The position numbers were made by a program, and so were the translations under genes. DNA of 64,000 bases from Atherix ibis (lineage: Eukaryota; Arthropoda; Insecta; Diptera; Athericidae): the NCBI GenBank assembly GCA_958298945.1, contig OY282607.1, positions 74,888,868-74,952,867 on the forward strand. The letters are read 5' to 3'. Below, in pieces: positions 51,864 to 63,309 of this stretch. Every line of letters begins with the position of its first letter. The stretch's first letter is position 1. The notes below the pieces were generated by a model that ran no database searches, was not told the DNA's origin, and saw only the letters and a program-made list of their open reading frames with translations.

Positions 51864-54602
51864 AATAAAATTCGCATCTGTTTTGGCATATTAAATCCCT
51901 TTGCTTCGTTGCGACATAATCTCCATTCATTATCATTCGATGCTATGCCACGCGCATGACATGCTTCTATAAATGTGTTATATACTCGTACAACGGCATT
52001 ATATTTTCGAACATCTTCATATGATTTTGGTCCTTCAACATGCAACAAAAGCAATCTCAAATGAAATAGTTCTATTTCTTTCGAAAAAACCATATACATT
52101 CTGGTTATTATTTTATCTCCTCCTCGCACTCTTCTCACCCATTTTTTGGTGGAGTCTTTCCAAATATAATGCATTGGAATATCCGTATACTTATGTTATA
52201 TTGATTAGCTAATGAATCACTTTCATTTAATCTAAAAAATGCCAATAATTTCGTTATTTTTTCATTTTGAACTGCTTGTCGTTCTTGTCCCGCGCGAAAT
52301 ATAATATTTTGTCTTTTTGGTAAATGAATGTCAAGTCGAATTATTGTGTGTGATTGAAAATGCATTGGAAATTCATAAATGCGCCACATTGCTTCTGTGG
52401 ATCCAACAAAACGACCATTCAAAAAATTACTCACTTCGTCTATGTCTAATTGTTCATTTCCAACATTAACATAACTGTATTCTCAGTGCGAATTCTAACA
52501 GTGGCACTGTCGTACCCCTTATACACATACTTGTATATGTATTTAATACTTTTTACTGAAATACAAACCTCAACATTTAAATGGCAATTAAATTTGGCAA
52601 GCAGAAATGGATTATAAGGAACGACAAAACGATTGTCAAGAGATTTTCCTCTGACATCAACAGAAACTCCATTATCGCGTCGCCTATACAACAGATAACC
52701 ATTAACAGATTCTTTTATATTTTCTACAAAATTTTTTGGGAAATTTTTTGAACCCTTCCCATCCCTCATACAAACGGAATTTGGTTTCAAAATTCCACAC
52801 GGGCCATGCATCATATGTTTTCTAATATATTCATGCATTTTTGGATTCTCGTTAATATTTGGAATTTCTGCACAAACTGCTTTGTCTATGTCCACTGTCC
52901 CCACAATTTTATCATTTTCGCATAAACTAACTAAAATATGCGCGTGAGGTAATCCCCACTTTTGAAACTCTATCGTATAAATTATAACCTCTACTCTACC
53001 AAAAATATGTTCATGTGTAATAGCAAAAATTAATTCTTTTAATTTTGACTTGAACACTCTAATAACTATTTCTGGTTTAAAATTTGATTTTTCTATTAAA
53101 TAAATATTTTTTACAATTTCTGGCCAATTAGGATTACAGGTCATTGTAATAAAAAGAGATGGCTTACCAAATTTCTGAATAATAGACATTGCATCCAGAT
53201 AATTTTGGTACATTTTTCTGGGTGATCCAGTAAAAGAAGATGGCAATATAATTTTTGTGATTTGTGTAATAAACTAAAAAATTCATTCCGTATTGCTATC
53301 TATAACATGCATATTGTAACATGGTTACTCCAGTTCTTGGTTGTGCTGCATTAGATGTGCTTTCTCTATTATGAACAATATTTACATGCCACCCTGTGTC
53401 CCCACATGGAAACAACAATGGATAGGCTAATGGGTCTAATGCCGAATCCAAAACAGATACATTTTTAATAATACCATTTGTTTTAGAAAAGGCTATCAAG
53501 TTCTTTCGAAAGGTGGGTGGTCCCCATCAACAGTCGTAAATATAACAGCTACATCAGTCTGTATTGTATCGTTATACCTACGTAAATCTGTTTCTCGATT
53601 CACTGTAATGACCATACATATTTCTTTATCCGCATTATCTATACTTTCACAGTGATCTTTCATTGTGCGAAAAGAATGAATAAATTTATTAACTCTTTCT
53701 AATTCAAGAGAAAGTTCTCTCATCAAAATTATATCGCATGAGCTATTTGATTTTTGTCGCATTCTAACATTGATGGAATAAAAAATATAGCATTAACATT
53801 GATGGAATAAAAATATTCGAACGGCTTTTTACTATTTTCGTTCAAAAAATGAAATCAAAAGAAACTCACCGAATTTCAATACGTATCGAAACGTTTGTCG
53901 TCTGTACTCTCTCGATGTCAATCTGCGTTGTTCGAAACTATGATGTTTTGCACATTTAATATAAAAAATAAAATTCATCAACATTGATTTGCAACAAACA
54001 AACAAAATCGTATTGTTTTTTTGAAAAAAAAAATAAAAAAAAAACACTCTCATTGAACACCAACGAATCCACTCAACGTAATTACTGTATTCTCAGCTAT
54101 CCCAAAGAATGAAATCGAATAACGTTTCAAAAATGTGTCTTTGTTAAATCGATCGTATGTACTCTCGATGACACTCTTTGTTAAATCGATCGTATGTACT
54201 CTCGATGTCAATCTGCGTTGTTCGAAACTATGATGTTTTGCACATTTAATATAAAAAATAAAATTCATCAACATTGATTTGCAACAAACAAACTTGAATG
54301 CTGGTATGCTAATGAGGTTTGAAAAAATTCCACAGTGTCATTCGACACGCATGCAAAAAAAAAATGACGTACTTGATGTTGTATATTTTTTTCACTCTGT
54401 TAGCTTCCATTGCATTCGGAAAAATTCCACTCGCATAAAATGCAAACAAATTCATTTAGTTCACCTACTAAGCTGTATGCGCTGATCACTCTATGTGTTT
54501 GGAATGATGCACGCTGCCGTGACATACACACATAGCCAAACCCACTAATGACAAATTTCTCCAACCAATGAGATATCTTGTCTGCGCTTGGGTTTTTCCT
54601 CG
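51864..54602 (-). repeat. Helitron tandem unit 5 (2739 bp)
   Basis: Full structure, lacking the 6-bp ACGTAC like units 2 and 6. It has a private change at about 54546 (CCCACTAATG for CCCACCAATG). Confidence 0.92.
52446..53246 (-). pseudogene. Helitron Rep domain, unit 5
   Basis: 266 codons open, same type as unit 2. Catalytic motifs are present and the flanking frames broken. Confidence 0.87.
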
Positions 54603-57311
54603 AATAAAATTCGCATCTGTTTTGGCATATTAAATCCCTTTGCTTCGTTGAGACATAATCTCCATTCATTATCATTCGATGCTATGCCACGCGCATGACA
54701 TGCTTCTATAAATGTGTTATATACTCGTACAATGCCATTATATTTTCGAACATCTTCATATGATTTTGGTCCTTCAACATGCAACAAAAGCAATCTCAAA
54801 TGAAATAGTTCTATTTCTTTCGAAAAAACCATATACATTCTGGTTATTATTTTATCTCCTCCTCGCACTCTTCTCACCCATTTTTTGGTGGAGTCTTTCC
54901 AAATATAATGCATTGGAATATCCGTATACTTATGTTATATTGATTAGCTAATGAATCACTTTCATTTAATCTAAAAAATGCCAATAATTTCGTTATTTTT
55001 TCATTTTGAACTGCTTGTCGTTCTTGTCCCGCGCGAAATATAATATTTTGTCTTTTTGGTAAATGAATGTCAAGTCGAATTATTGTGTGTGATTGAAAAT
55101 GCATTGGAAATTCATAAATGCGCCACATTGCTTCTGTGGATCCAACAAAACGACCATTCAAAAAATTACTCACTTCGTCTATGTCTAATTGTTCATTTCC
55201 AACATTAACATAACTGTATTCTCAGTGCGAATTCTAACAGTGGCACTGTCGTACCCCTTATACACATACTTGTATATGTATTTAATACTTTTTACTGAAA
55301 TACAAACCTCAACATTTAAATGGCAATTAAATTTGGCAAGCAGAAATGGATTATAAGGAACGACAAAACGATTGTCAAGAGATTTTCCTCTGACATCAAC
55401 AGAAACTCCATTATCGCGTCGCCTATACAACAGATAACCATTAACAGATTCTTTTATATTTTCTACAAAATTTTTTGGGAAATTTTTTGAACCCTTCCCA
55501 TCCCTCATACAAACGGAATTTGGTTTCAAAATTCCACACGGGCCATGCATCATATGTTTTCTAATATATTCATGCATTTTTGGATTCTCGTTAATATTTG
55601 GAATTTCTGCACAAACTGCTTTGTCTATGTCCACTGTCCCCACAATTTTATCATTTTCGCATAAACTAACTAAAATATGCGCGTGAGGTAATCCCCACTT
55701 TTGAAACTCTATCGTATAAATTATAACCTCTACTCTACCAAAAATATGTTCATGTGTAATAGCAAAAATTAATTCTTTTAATTTTGACTTGAACACTCTA
55801 ATAACTATTTCTGGTTTAAAATTTGAATTTCTGGCCAATTAGGATTACAGGTCATTGTAATAAAAAGAGATGGCTTACCAAATTTCTGAATAATAGACAT
55901 TGCATCCAGATAATTTTGGTACATTTTTCTGGGTGATCCAGTAAAAGAAGATGGCAATATAATTTTTGTGATTTGTGTAATAAACTAAAAAATTCATTCC
56001 GTATTGCTATCTATAACATGCATATTGTAACATGGTTACTCCAGTTTTTGGTTGTGCTGCATTAGATGTGCTTTCTCTATTATGAACAATATTTACATGC
56101 CACCCTGTGTCCCCACATGGAAACAACAATGGATAGGCTAATGGGTCTAATGCCGAATCCAAAACAGATACATTTTTAATAATACCATTTGTTTTAGAAA
56201 AGGCTATCAAGTTCTTTCGAAAGGTGGGTCCCCATCAACAGTCGTAAATATAACAGCTACATCAGTCTGTATTGTATCGTTATACCTACGTAAATCTGTT
56301 TCTCGATTCACTGTAATGACCATACATATTTCTTTATCCGCATTATCTATACTTTCACAGTGATCTTTCATTGTGCGAAAAGAATGAATAAATTTATTAA
56401 CTCTTTCTAATTCAAGAGAAAGTTCTCTCATCAAAATTATATCGCATGAGCTATTTGATTTTTGTCGCATTCTAACATTGATGGAATAAAAAATATAGCA
56501 TTAACATTGATGGAATAAAAATATTCGAACGGCTTTTTACTATTTTCGTTCAAAAAATGAAATCAAAAGAAACTCACCGAATTTCAATACGTATCGAAAC
56601 GTTTGTCGTCTGTACTCTCTCGATGTCAATCTGCGTTGTTCGAAACTATGATGTTTTGCACATTTAATATAAAAAATAAAATTCATCAACATTGATTTGC
56701 AACAAACAAACAAAATCGTATTGTTTTTTTGAAAAACAAAATAAAAAAAAAACACTCTCATTGAACACAAACGAATCCACTCAACGTAATTACTGTATTC
56801 TCAGCTATCCCAAAGAATGAAATCGAATAACGTTTCAGAAATGTGTCTTTGTTAAATCGATCGTATGTACTCTCGATGACACTCTTTGTTAAATCGATCG
56901 TATGTACTCTCGATGTCAATCTGCGTTGTTCGAAACTATGATGTTTTGCACATTTAATATAAAAAATAAAATTCATCAACATTGATTTGCAACAAACAAA
57001 CTTGAATGCTGGTATGCTAATGAGGTTTGAAAAAATTCCACAGTGTCATTCGACACGCATGCAAAAAAAAAAATGACGTACTTGATGTTGTATATTTTGT
57101 TCACTCTGTTAGCTTCCATTGCATTCGGAAAAATTCCACTCGCATACAATGCAAACAAATTCATTTAGTTCACCTACTAAGCTGTATGCGCTGATCACTC
57201 TATGTGTTTGGAATGATGCACGCTGCCGTGACATACACACATAGCCAAACCCACCAATGACAAATTTCTCCAACCAATGAGATATCTTGGCTGCGCTTGG
57301 GTTTTTCCTCG
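54603..57311 (-). repeat. Helitron tandem unit 6 (2709 bp), 5'-most
   Basis: Outermost unit and the most diverged: a 28-base deletion in Rep (near 55826), loss of GGT near 56228, the RLCL variant shared only with unit 1, and several private substitutions. Shared sequence stops at CCTCG (57311). Beyond it the DNA is unique rather than helicase. Confidence 0.92.
55185..55838 (-). pseudogene. Helitron Rep domain, unit 6, with deletion
   Basis: A 28-base deletion removes the codons between the TCNPNW block and the KPEIVIRV block and shifts the frame, so only the C-terminal 215 or so residues stay open. HUH and Tyr motifs lie in this part. The N-terminal Rep block continues in another frame up to about 55970. 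Confidence 0.85.
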
Positions 57312-57370
57312 CACTGTGTTGTTCGCTTTCCCAAAAATATCCCAAGTGCAACGACGCACGCTCATTGGTT
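57272..57370. repeat. Imperfect palindrome across the array's outer edge
   Basis: AACCAATGAG (57272-57281) pairs with 57361-57370 (10 of 10) and TGCGCTTGGG (57292-57301) with 57341-57350 (9 of 10), both symmetric about 57321. The left arms belong to every tandem unit and the right arms only to the outer flank. The end of shared sequence (57311) lies 10 bases from the axis. Confidence 0.8.
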
Positions 57371-57882
57371 CATAGAATTAACACGCTGTTGTATTATGAG
57401 TCGCTTACGCACACTCATAAAGCAGTGTTTCTTTCAGATCTAGCTACTCTAAGCCAAAGGCATGCTCATAATCAGCTGTTCTTTGAGAACATAAACAGAC
57501 GTTTAGGAAAAAGTTATATGCATTTCTTTTTTTTAGAAAAATGTCGACTGTAAGTATTCGTGTTTTCATGTATAATTGTGTTGTTTTTTGTTTAGTTGTG
57601 TTGTTTTATTGCATTTCACAGCCATCCGATTTATTGGCTGATACGTATGCTCGTGCATACCGAATAAGTTTGTATTGGGCCCGTGTACGTGTATTTTGTT
57701 GTTGTAGCGCTTTGCACCTTCAAAATCAAATTTACCTGCTTTATGTTCACGTATGTATATAAAAAAAAATTATATTCTGCACTTCTCCAAACGGTTACCT
57801 ATGCAATGATATTATTTTTTTTCCAATACGTGAACAACACACTCAAAAAGGTACCACAAACTTTTGTGTTTGCGTATTAATA
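57312..57882. other. Unique DNA between Helitron and mariner
   Basis: More GC-rich than the rest and not repeated in the array. It may be the outer 5' part of the Helitron or host DNA. At 57541 a plus-strand ATGTCGACT is followed at once by GTAAGTATT, a perfect splice donor, so a short first coding exon is conceivable. I could not link it to a downstream exon. Confidence 0.45.
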
Positions 57883-59170
57883 TAAGGTGTAGTAAAAAGT
57901 AATCTATTATTTTGCCAATAGATGGCTTTAGGAGTCTGTATCTCCCGTTGTAAAAGTGTGATCGGGTTGCACTAGATGGCGTTAGAAAGATAAGATTTTG
58001 TACTAAAAAAGCTTTTGATACAGTTTTGTGATTTCTTGACTCAGTATTTTTTTAGCACGAGTCAAAGATGGACACCGACAAAGAGAAAATACGCCATATT
58101 TTAGAGTTTTTCTTCGATAAAGGCGAAAACGCAAGTGAGGCAGCTGAAAATGTGAATAGTGTTTATGGTTCTGATACTGTAACAGCTAATCATGCGCAAT
58201 TTTGGTTTCGTCGATTCCGTTCCGTTAATTTTGATGTCAAAGATGCACCACGCTCTGGAAGGCCAATTGTCGAAAATGTCGATAAAATAATGGAAATCGT
58301 CGAGTCCGACCGTCACGTAAGCACTGTTTCGATTGCCCAGAAGGTAAACATTGCACAAAAAACCGTTTGGAACCACTTAAATAAGGCTGGATACAAAAGG
58401 AAGCTCGATGTATGGGTGCCACACGAGTTATCGCAAAAAACCTCATGGACCGAATTTCCATCTGCGAATCGCTGCTGAATCGCAACAATATCGATCCATT
58501 TCTAAAGCGGATGGTTACTGGTGATGAAAAGTGGGTCACTTACGACAACGTTAAGCGACAACGATCGTGGTCAAATCGCGGTCACCTGGCGCAAACGGTG
58601 GTCAAGCCAGGATTGACAGCCAGGAAGGTTTTGCTGTGTGTTTGGTGGGACTGGCAGGGAATCATCTACTATGAGCTGCTCCCCGTACGGCCGAACTCTT
58701 AATTCGGACCTATAGTGTCAACAATTGGACCGTCTGAAAGAAGCAATTGCCCAGAAGCGGCCAGCTTTGGTCAATAGGAGAGGAATTGTGTTCCATCCGG
58801 ACAACGCCAGGCCGCAAACACCGATAGTGACTCGCCAGAAGTTCCGGGACCTTGTTTGGGATGTTCTTATGCATCCACCTTATAGTCCGGATCTGGCACC
58901 AAGTGATTACCACCTCTTCCTGTCTATGACGAATGATTTTGCAGGTGAAAAATTCGCCTCAAGAGAAGATTGTGAAAATCGACTGTCCCAGTTTTTTGCC
59001 AATAGGGACAAGGGTTTCTATGAGAGAGGCATTATGAAATTACCTCCAAAATGGCAACAAGTTATCGAACAAAACGGTGCATATTTGACCTAAATCGTAT
59101 CATTCTATCTATGCTAAATAAAACCATCAATTTAATGCAAAAATAATGGATTTCTTTTTACTACACCTTA
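57883..59170 (+). mobile_element. Full-length mariner, 1288 bp
   Basis: Terminal inverted repeats TAAGGTGTAGTAAAAAGTAA (57883-57902) and its inverted partner ending at 59170 (two mismatches over about 30 bases) are flanked by TA on each side (57881-57882 and 59171-59172). Length, ends and target site are standard for mariner. The transposase is broken, so the copy needs help in trans to move. Confidence 0.95.
58068..59093 (+). pseudogene. Mariner transposase with two frameshifts and a stop
   Basis: Almost full-length cut-and-paste transposase. The N-terminal helix-turn-helix part starts at ATG 58068 (KEKIRHILEFFFDKGENASE; PRSGRPIVENVD) and runs in frame to VPHELSQK, where one A is missing from an A-run near 58440. 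The second frame (to about 58690) holds TGDEKWVTYDN with the first catalytic Asp. A further shift near 58690 and an in-frame TAG near 58713 precede the third part (58725-59093) with HPDNARPQ and HPPYSPDLAPSDYHLF. All three catalytic Asp residues remain, with 34-residue D-D spacing, and the look is of the mauritiana subfamily. Confidence 0.92.
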
Positions 59171-59412
59171 TATATAAAATGTGTACATTTGTATAAGTAC
59201 TTCTGCTACTCTTTAGATCGTATTATTTTTATAGCTGTCGCCTTTGTAAGTTATAAAAGAAATCATATAAATTAGACAAGAAGAAAAGAAATTACTTTTG
59301 ATGGCTAGCTAATAGATTATATTTTCGATAATTCAGCTCTGTTATCTTATGGTGGAATTAACTTTACAATTATTCCCCTCATACTGGACTTTTGCTAAAG
59401 AATCACGAACAT
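59171..59412. other. Short AT-rich spacer
   Basis: Host DNA between mariner and the copia LTR. Nothing recognised. AACAT just before 59413 would be the candidate copia target-site duplication, but the other side is outside the window. Confidence 0.5.
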
Positions 59413-59695
59413 TGTTAACTCAAAGGGTTTTGTTAATTATAATCGACTGCCGTATAGATTGTTGTAGACCAATTCCGCTGTGGAATAAGTGAAATAAATA
59501 ATGCCGGTACTTTGATACAAAAGTTAATAACAATGAGATCACCGTGTTTATTGTTCGGCTGCTGAAAGTGAAAGAGACTGTTACATTTGAGCGCGCTGGT
59601 CGAGTCGAGCGTAGCACACACATACTAAGGCAAATGACACGCAAAGTGTCAAACTGGGACTAAACCGCAATGATTGCGCTCAACGAAATTCAACA
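59413..59695 (-). repeat. 3' LTR of the copia element (283 bp)
   Basis: Begins and ends with the inverted tetranucleotide TGTT/AACA: on the minus strand TGTTGAATTTCG at 59695 and ending GAGTTAACA at 59413. A purine-rich tract AAAAGTGGGA lies directly before it in the element's direction, as needed to prime plus-strand DNA. Only one LTR is in the window, so its ends cannot be confirmed by comparison. Confidence 0.75.
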
Positions 59696-59793
59696 ATCCC
59701 ACTTTTAGTTACCAGTTACTCTAATTCAAGAAATGCCAAAATACATGTCAATAATAAAATTAAAACAAAAAAGCTCCCCCAAAATATATTACG

Positions 59794-60264
59794 TTAATCT
59801 TTCTTTGGCACAAGACGCATCAATTTGCAAAAATATTGATGCCTCTTCCTTGGTAATGCTTTGGTCATTACATCTGCCGCCTGTTCATCCGTCGCCACGT
59901 ATTGCAAATCGAAAATCCCGTCTTCGTACTTCTCGCGGATGAAATGATATCGTACATCGATATGCTTTGTCATCCTATGGAATTCCGGATTCTTCACGAG
60001 TCGAATCGCACTTTGATTGTCCATAAAGAACGTTGGTTGGTCCAAATCTGCTGACAATATTTCGGACAACAATCGACGCAGCCACACCAATTCTTTTATT
60101 GCATGTGATGGCGCCATGTATTCGGACTCCGTTGTTGATAGCGCCACCGACTTTTGACGCTCTGAGCCCCAACTGAAAACGCTCTTGCCAAACATGAATA
60201 CATATCCCGACGTCAATCGCCTGGTATCGATGTATCCTGAATAATCTGGTTGTTGTAACCGCAT
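59794..60264 (-). pseudogene. Copia RNase H domain
   Basis: C-terminal end of the pol polyprotein. The blocks VALSTTESEYMAPSHAIKE and FMDNQSAIRLVKNP, then HIDVRYHFIREKYEDG, are diagnostic for copia RNase H. Stop codon at 59794, 99 bases before the LTR. The frame is interrupted on the upstream side near 60270. Confidence 0.9.
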
Positions 60265-60640
60265 AAAACCAACCCAATTTTGCTTTCAAAACAGATTCCC
60301 ATATCCGCCGTTCCCTTAACGTATTTCAGAATGCGTTTAACCGCATTCATGTGTGCCGACGCTGGTTTCTCCAAGTGCCGACTTACGCTGCCAACAGCAA
60401 AACTGATGTCTGGGCGCGTAGCCACGGCCAAATATATCAACGCAAATTTACTTCTCCGTCTGCATCAAAATCGCCAAGATTTTATCCACTGTCCGATGGT
60501 GTAGCAACAGCATTACAATCTGCAATGCCAAAACAGTCGAGCACTTTTCGTGCATACGCCTGCTGATTTTCGTGAATCAATCCGTCCGATCGTTGCTCGA
60601 TTTCAAGCCCCAAAAAACATTTGAGCTCGGACACTTTCAC

Positions 60641-61593
60641 CTAGAACTCCCTGCACAAATGTTCAATGACTGGAAAAATTACGTTCTCGTCTTCCGATGC
60701 AACTAAACCGTCGTCGACATATATCGCAAGTATCATCATTCCATTTTTCCCATTACACACAAAAACGCATGGATCCGATTCACTGGCCATAAATTGAATT
60801 TGCCAATGAACGGCATAAATTTCTTGTTCCAGCAGCGCGATGCCTGCTTCAACCCATACAAGCTCTTGAGCAACTTGCACACTCGTCCGCTGCCATCGTC
60901 ATATCCGACCGGTTGGCTCATGTAGACGTTTTCTTCCAAATCGCGCCATTCAGACAAACCGTCTTTACATCGAATTGCTGCAGCCTCATTTGTTTCTGAC
61001 GCCCCCAGCGCCAATATTGCTCGAATCGATGCAAATTTTACCACGGGACTGAATGTTTCCTGATAATCGATGCCATATTCCAGCGTGAACCCCTGCACTA
61101 CCAATCGCCCCTTGTAGCGATCATTGCTTCCATCCAGATTCCGCTTCAACTTAAAAACCCAAGAATTATCAACCACCTTTTGGCCCTCTGGCGGATCGAC
61201 CAAATTCCATGTATGATTCTTGATGAGTGAATCATACTCCTCGTTCATTGCCCGCTCCCTCTGTTTGTGATCATCCGATTCGATTGCCTGCTCGTACGGT
61301 TTTGGTTCTTCGCCGATAGCCAACATAGCAACGTGATCTACCGATGCAAAAGACGAGAGTCGTCGTGCCGCCACAATATTATTTCGATCGCGCAAACGCC
61401 GTCCGATAACATTTCTATTATCAAGATCGCAAATTGCACCACGATCAATCGGTTGCTCCGGCGTTATTTCCGCATCATCCGTCTCCAATATTTCATCTGA
61501 CACGCCCGCATCCCTGTCGACCTTTTTCTCCGCGTCACCAATGTCAAGTGCGGCCATTGATTTTTCCAGAAGAAAAATCACGTCACAAGCCAC
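60641..61593 (-). pseudogene. Copia reverse transcriptase domain
   Basis: Reverse transcriptase with NHTWNLVDPPEGQK, RYKGRLVVQGFTLEYGIDY, ETFSPVVKFASIRAILALGA, VCKLLKSLYGLKQASRCWNK and, after a frameshift near 60800, the catalytic AIYVDDGLVAS block. The QLDVKTAFL block is garbled (AAIRCKDGLSEWRDL) by two close shifts, so the copy cannot make active enzyme. Confidence 0.9.
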
Positions 61594-61617
61594 CTCGATT
61601 TTGTTCGTCTCCGAATT

Positions 61618-62333
61618 TCACACTCGATACGATTTCGAATGATTTTCGTATCCAACGAACACACACTTGACTGCTTTCGGATCCAACTTTTGTCGTTTCT
61701 CCTTCGAAATGTGTACGAATACTTCGGAACCGAAAATCCGCAAATAATCTACCTTCGCCTTTTTGTCGTACCACAATTCGTACGGTGATTTTCCCAGTAC
61801 TGTGCTCGTTTCACTTCGATTCAGCACATGTACTACCAAATTTACAGCTTCCGCCCAGAATTTGTAGTCCATTTGATACGAATGAATCATTGTTCGCGCT
61901 GACTCCACAATTGTACGATTGTCACGCTCCAAACAACCATTCTGCTCCGGCGTGTACGGCACAGTTCGCTGATGTTCAATGCCCATTTCATTGAAAAACT
62001 TTTCCAATTCAGCATTGACGAATTCTGTCCCGTTATCTGATCGAAATCTACGCACTTTATGTCCGTTTTCTCGCTGCATTCGCATCACCGTTATCTTGAC
62101 CTTTGCTGCTACTTCCGACTTTTGCTTCAGAAAATACACAAAACGAAAATGTGAAAAATCATTCTTAAGAAGCAAAAATACCTCGAACCACCAATTGAAT
62201 TTGTTTGCATTGGCCCACAAACGTCCGCATGAATAATTTCGCCGAATTTCCTTGATTTCTCCCCATGCCTTTTATGGCTGCCACGATGATGCTTACCATA
62301 GACACACGCTTCGCACGCAAACTCTTCGTCCAT
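61618..62333 (-). pseudogene. Copia integrase domain
   Basis: Begins with the zinc-binding end CEACVYGKHHRGSHKR (62333 down), frameshifts near 62200, then the DDE core: FLLLKNDFSHFRFVYFLKQK, FRSDNGTEFVNAELEKFF and PYTPEQNGCLERDNRT with the catalytic Asp and Glu, followed by FVGYENHSKSYRV at the end. It pastes retrotransposon cDNA into the genome. Confidence 0.9.
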
Positions 62334-62525
62334 AAAATCAATCTCGCTTCATGCTTGAAGCGACAGTTTCTTGATCGCCACATTTGCAGTCGCTCCATCG
62401 ACCTCCGATGATTCCCCAACTTTGAACAGCATTTGAAAAAGCCTTTCGCGTCAAACTCTCACTGCAAAAATGTTTCCATCTTTCAGCAATTCGCAGCGCT
62501 TGCTATTCGATTGCAATTGATAGCC

Positions 62526-62789
62526 TCAATCCATGGCCCTTCCCGAAGAAAATAAATTCAGATGAATTTCCGGCACATACAACACATTCACTATGCGTCT
62601 GCGAATCCGTTGATCGCCATTAAATGCAAGAATATTGATGTCGCCCTTTCCTCGAGCCATAATCCTCTCGCCATTTCCAACCGTTATGTGTGACGATGCG
62701 TCCACAAAGTTCTCGAACCATTCTTGTTGATGATACATATGGTCACTAGCTCCCGAGTCCAACACCCAAGTATTTTTGTCTCCAGTCAA
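62526..62789 (-). pseudogene. Copia protease and gag-protease junction
   Basis: The active-site block WVLDSGASDHMYHQQEWFE identifies the aspartic protease. VLYVPEIHLNLFSSG follows as in copia. Upstream (about 62790-62940) the minus strand reads SFDNDNKK-like basic sequence and a zinc-knuckle-like CFLCGGSGHWKRDCP at about 62930-62880. Confidence 0.88.
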
Positions 62790-63309
62790 AATTGAGCTAT
62801 GACATACAAATGCATCGCTTGACGCACTGTCCTGTTTCTTGTTGTCGTTCGAATTGTTCTTCTTGTTTCTTGGACAATCGCGCTTCCAATGACCACTTCC
62901 GCCGCACAGAAAACAATCACCTTTTGGCCTGACGTTGCACCCTTGCCCCTACTTTTATTGTTCTGTCCAGACGAGAAACCCCTTCTTCGGACTAAATGTT
63001 TTCTTCGAAAAATTCCGCTTGGCCATCAACGCTTCTACATTTTCGACTTGTCCCCGCGATATCTATCGAAGCTCTTCTGCCATTAATCGCGCACGCAAAT
63101 GTGCCATCGTTCGATCTCCCGAAGTCGTCGATTCCCAAGCACTATGAAAATGGTTATATTCCGCTGGCAAAGACATTAGAATCTTTGGCATAACCATTGT
63201 GTCAGAAGCACCCTCATACTGGTCCCTTAATTACTGCACGACCTCCATGAGTTTTCACATACACGTTGCAATATCTTCGTCCGGCTCCTTTGTGAAACTG
63301 TAATACTTT

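Larger units (their letters stand above)
39187..57311 (-). mobile_element. Helitron with sixfold tandem 5' part
   Basis: Rolling-circle transposon read on the minus strand. The 3' terminus at 39187 is CTAG preceded by a hairpin, with T next to it in the flank, as expected for insertion between A and T. A single complete pass would be about 4.7 kb (39187-43922): 5' region, Rep (HUH) endonuclease, helicase, an extra spliced ORF, 3' hairpin. Instead the 5' 2.7 kb is repeated six times head-to-tail (units at 41177, 43923, 46663, 49409, 51864, 54603). Only the 3'-most unit runs on into the rest of the helicase. All copies share frameshifts in Rep/helicase, so none appears to encode a full protein. 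The 5' limit is the end of shared sequence (57311), and the true terminus could lie a little further out. Confidence 0.9.

Noticed and set aside
41177..57311. CRISPR-like or satellite array
   Set aside because: Units are 2.5-2.7 kb long and carry Rep coding sequence, so this is a transposon array, not spacers or a simple satellite.
41177..57311. Array as pure assembly artefact
   Set aside because: Not excluded, but private deletions (291, 28, 6, 3 and 2 bases) and substitutions distinguish the units, which a simple mis-assembly of one copy would not produce.
57287..57553. 88-codon plus-strand frame across the Helitron edge
   Set aside because: Starts inside the repeated unit and runs into unique DNA; no domain recognised and no support for translation.
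59420..59644. Open frames inside the copia LTR
   Set aside because: LTR sequence; no coding role expected and no conserved domain.
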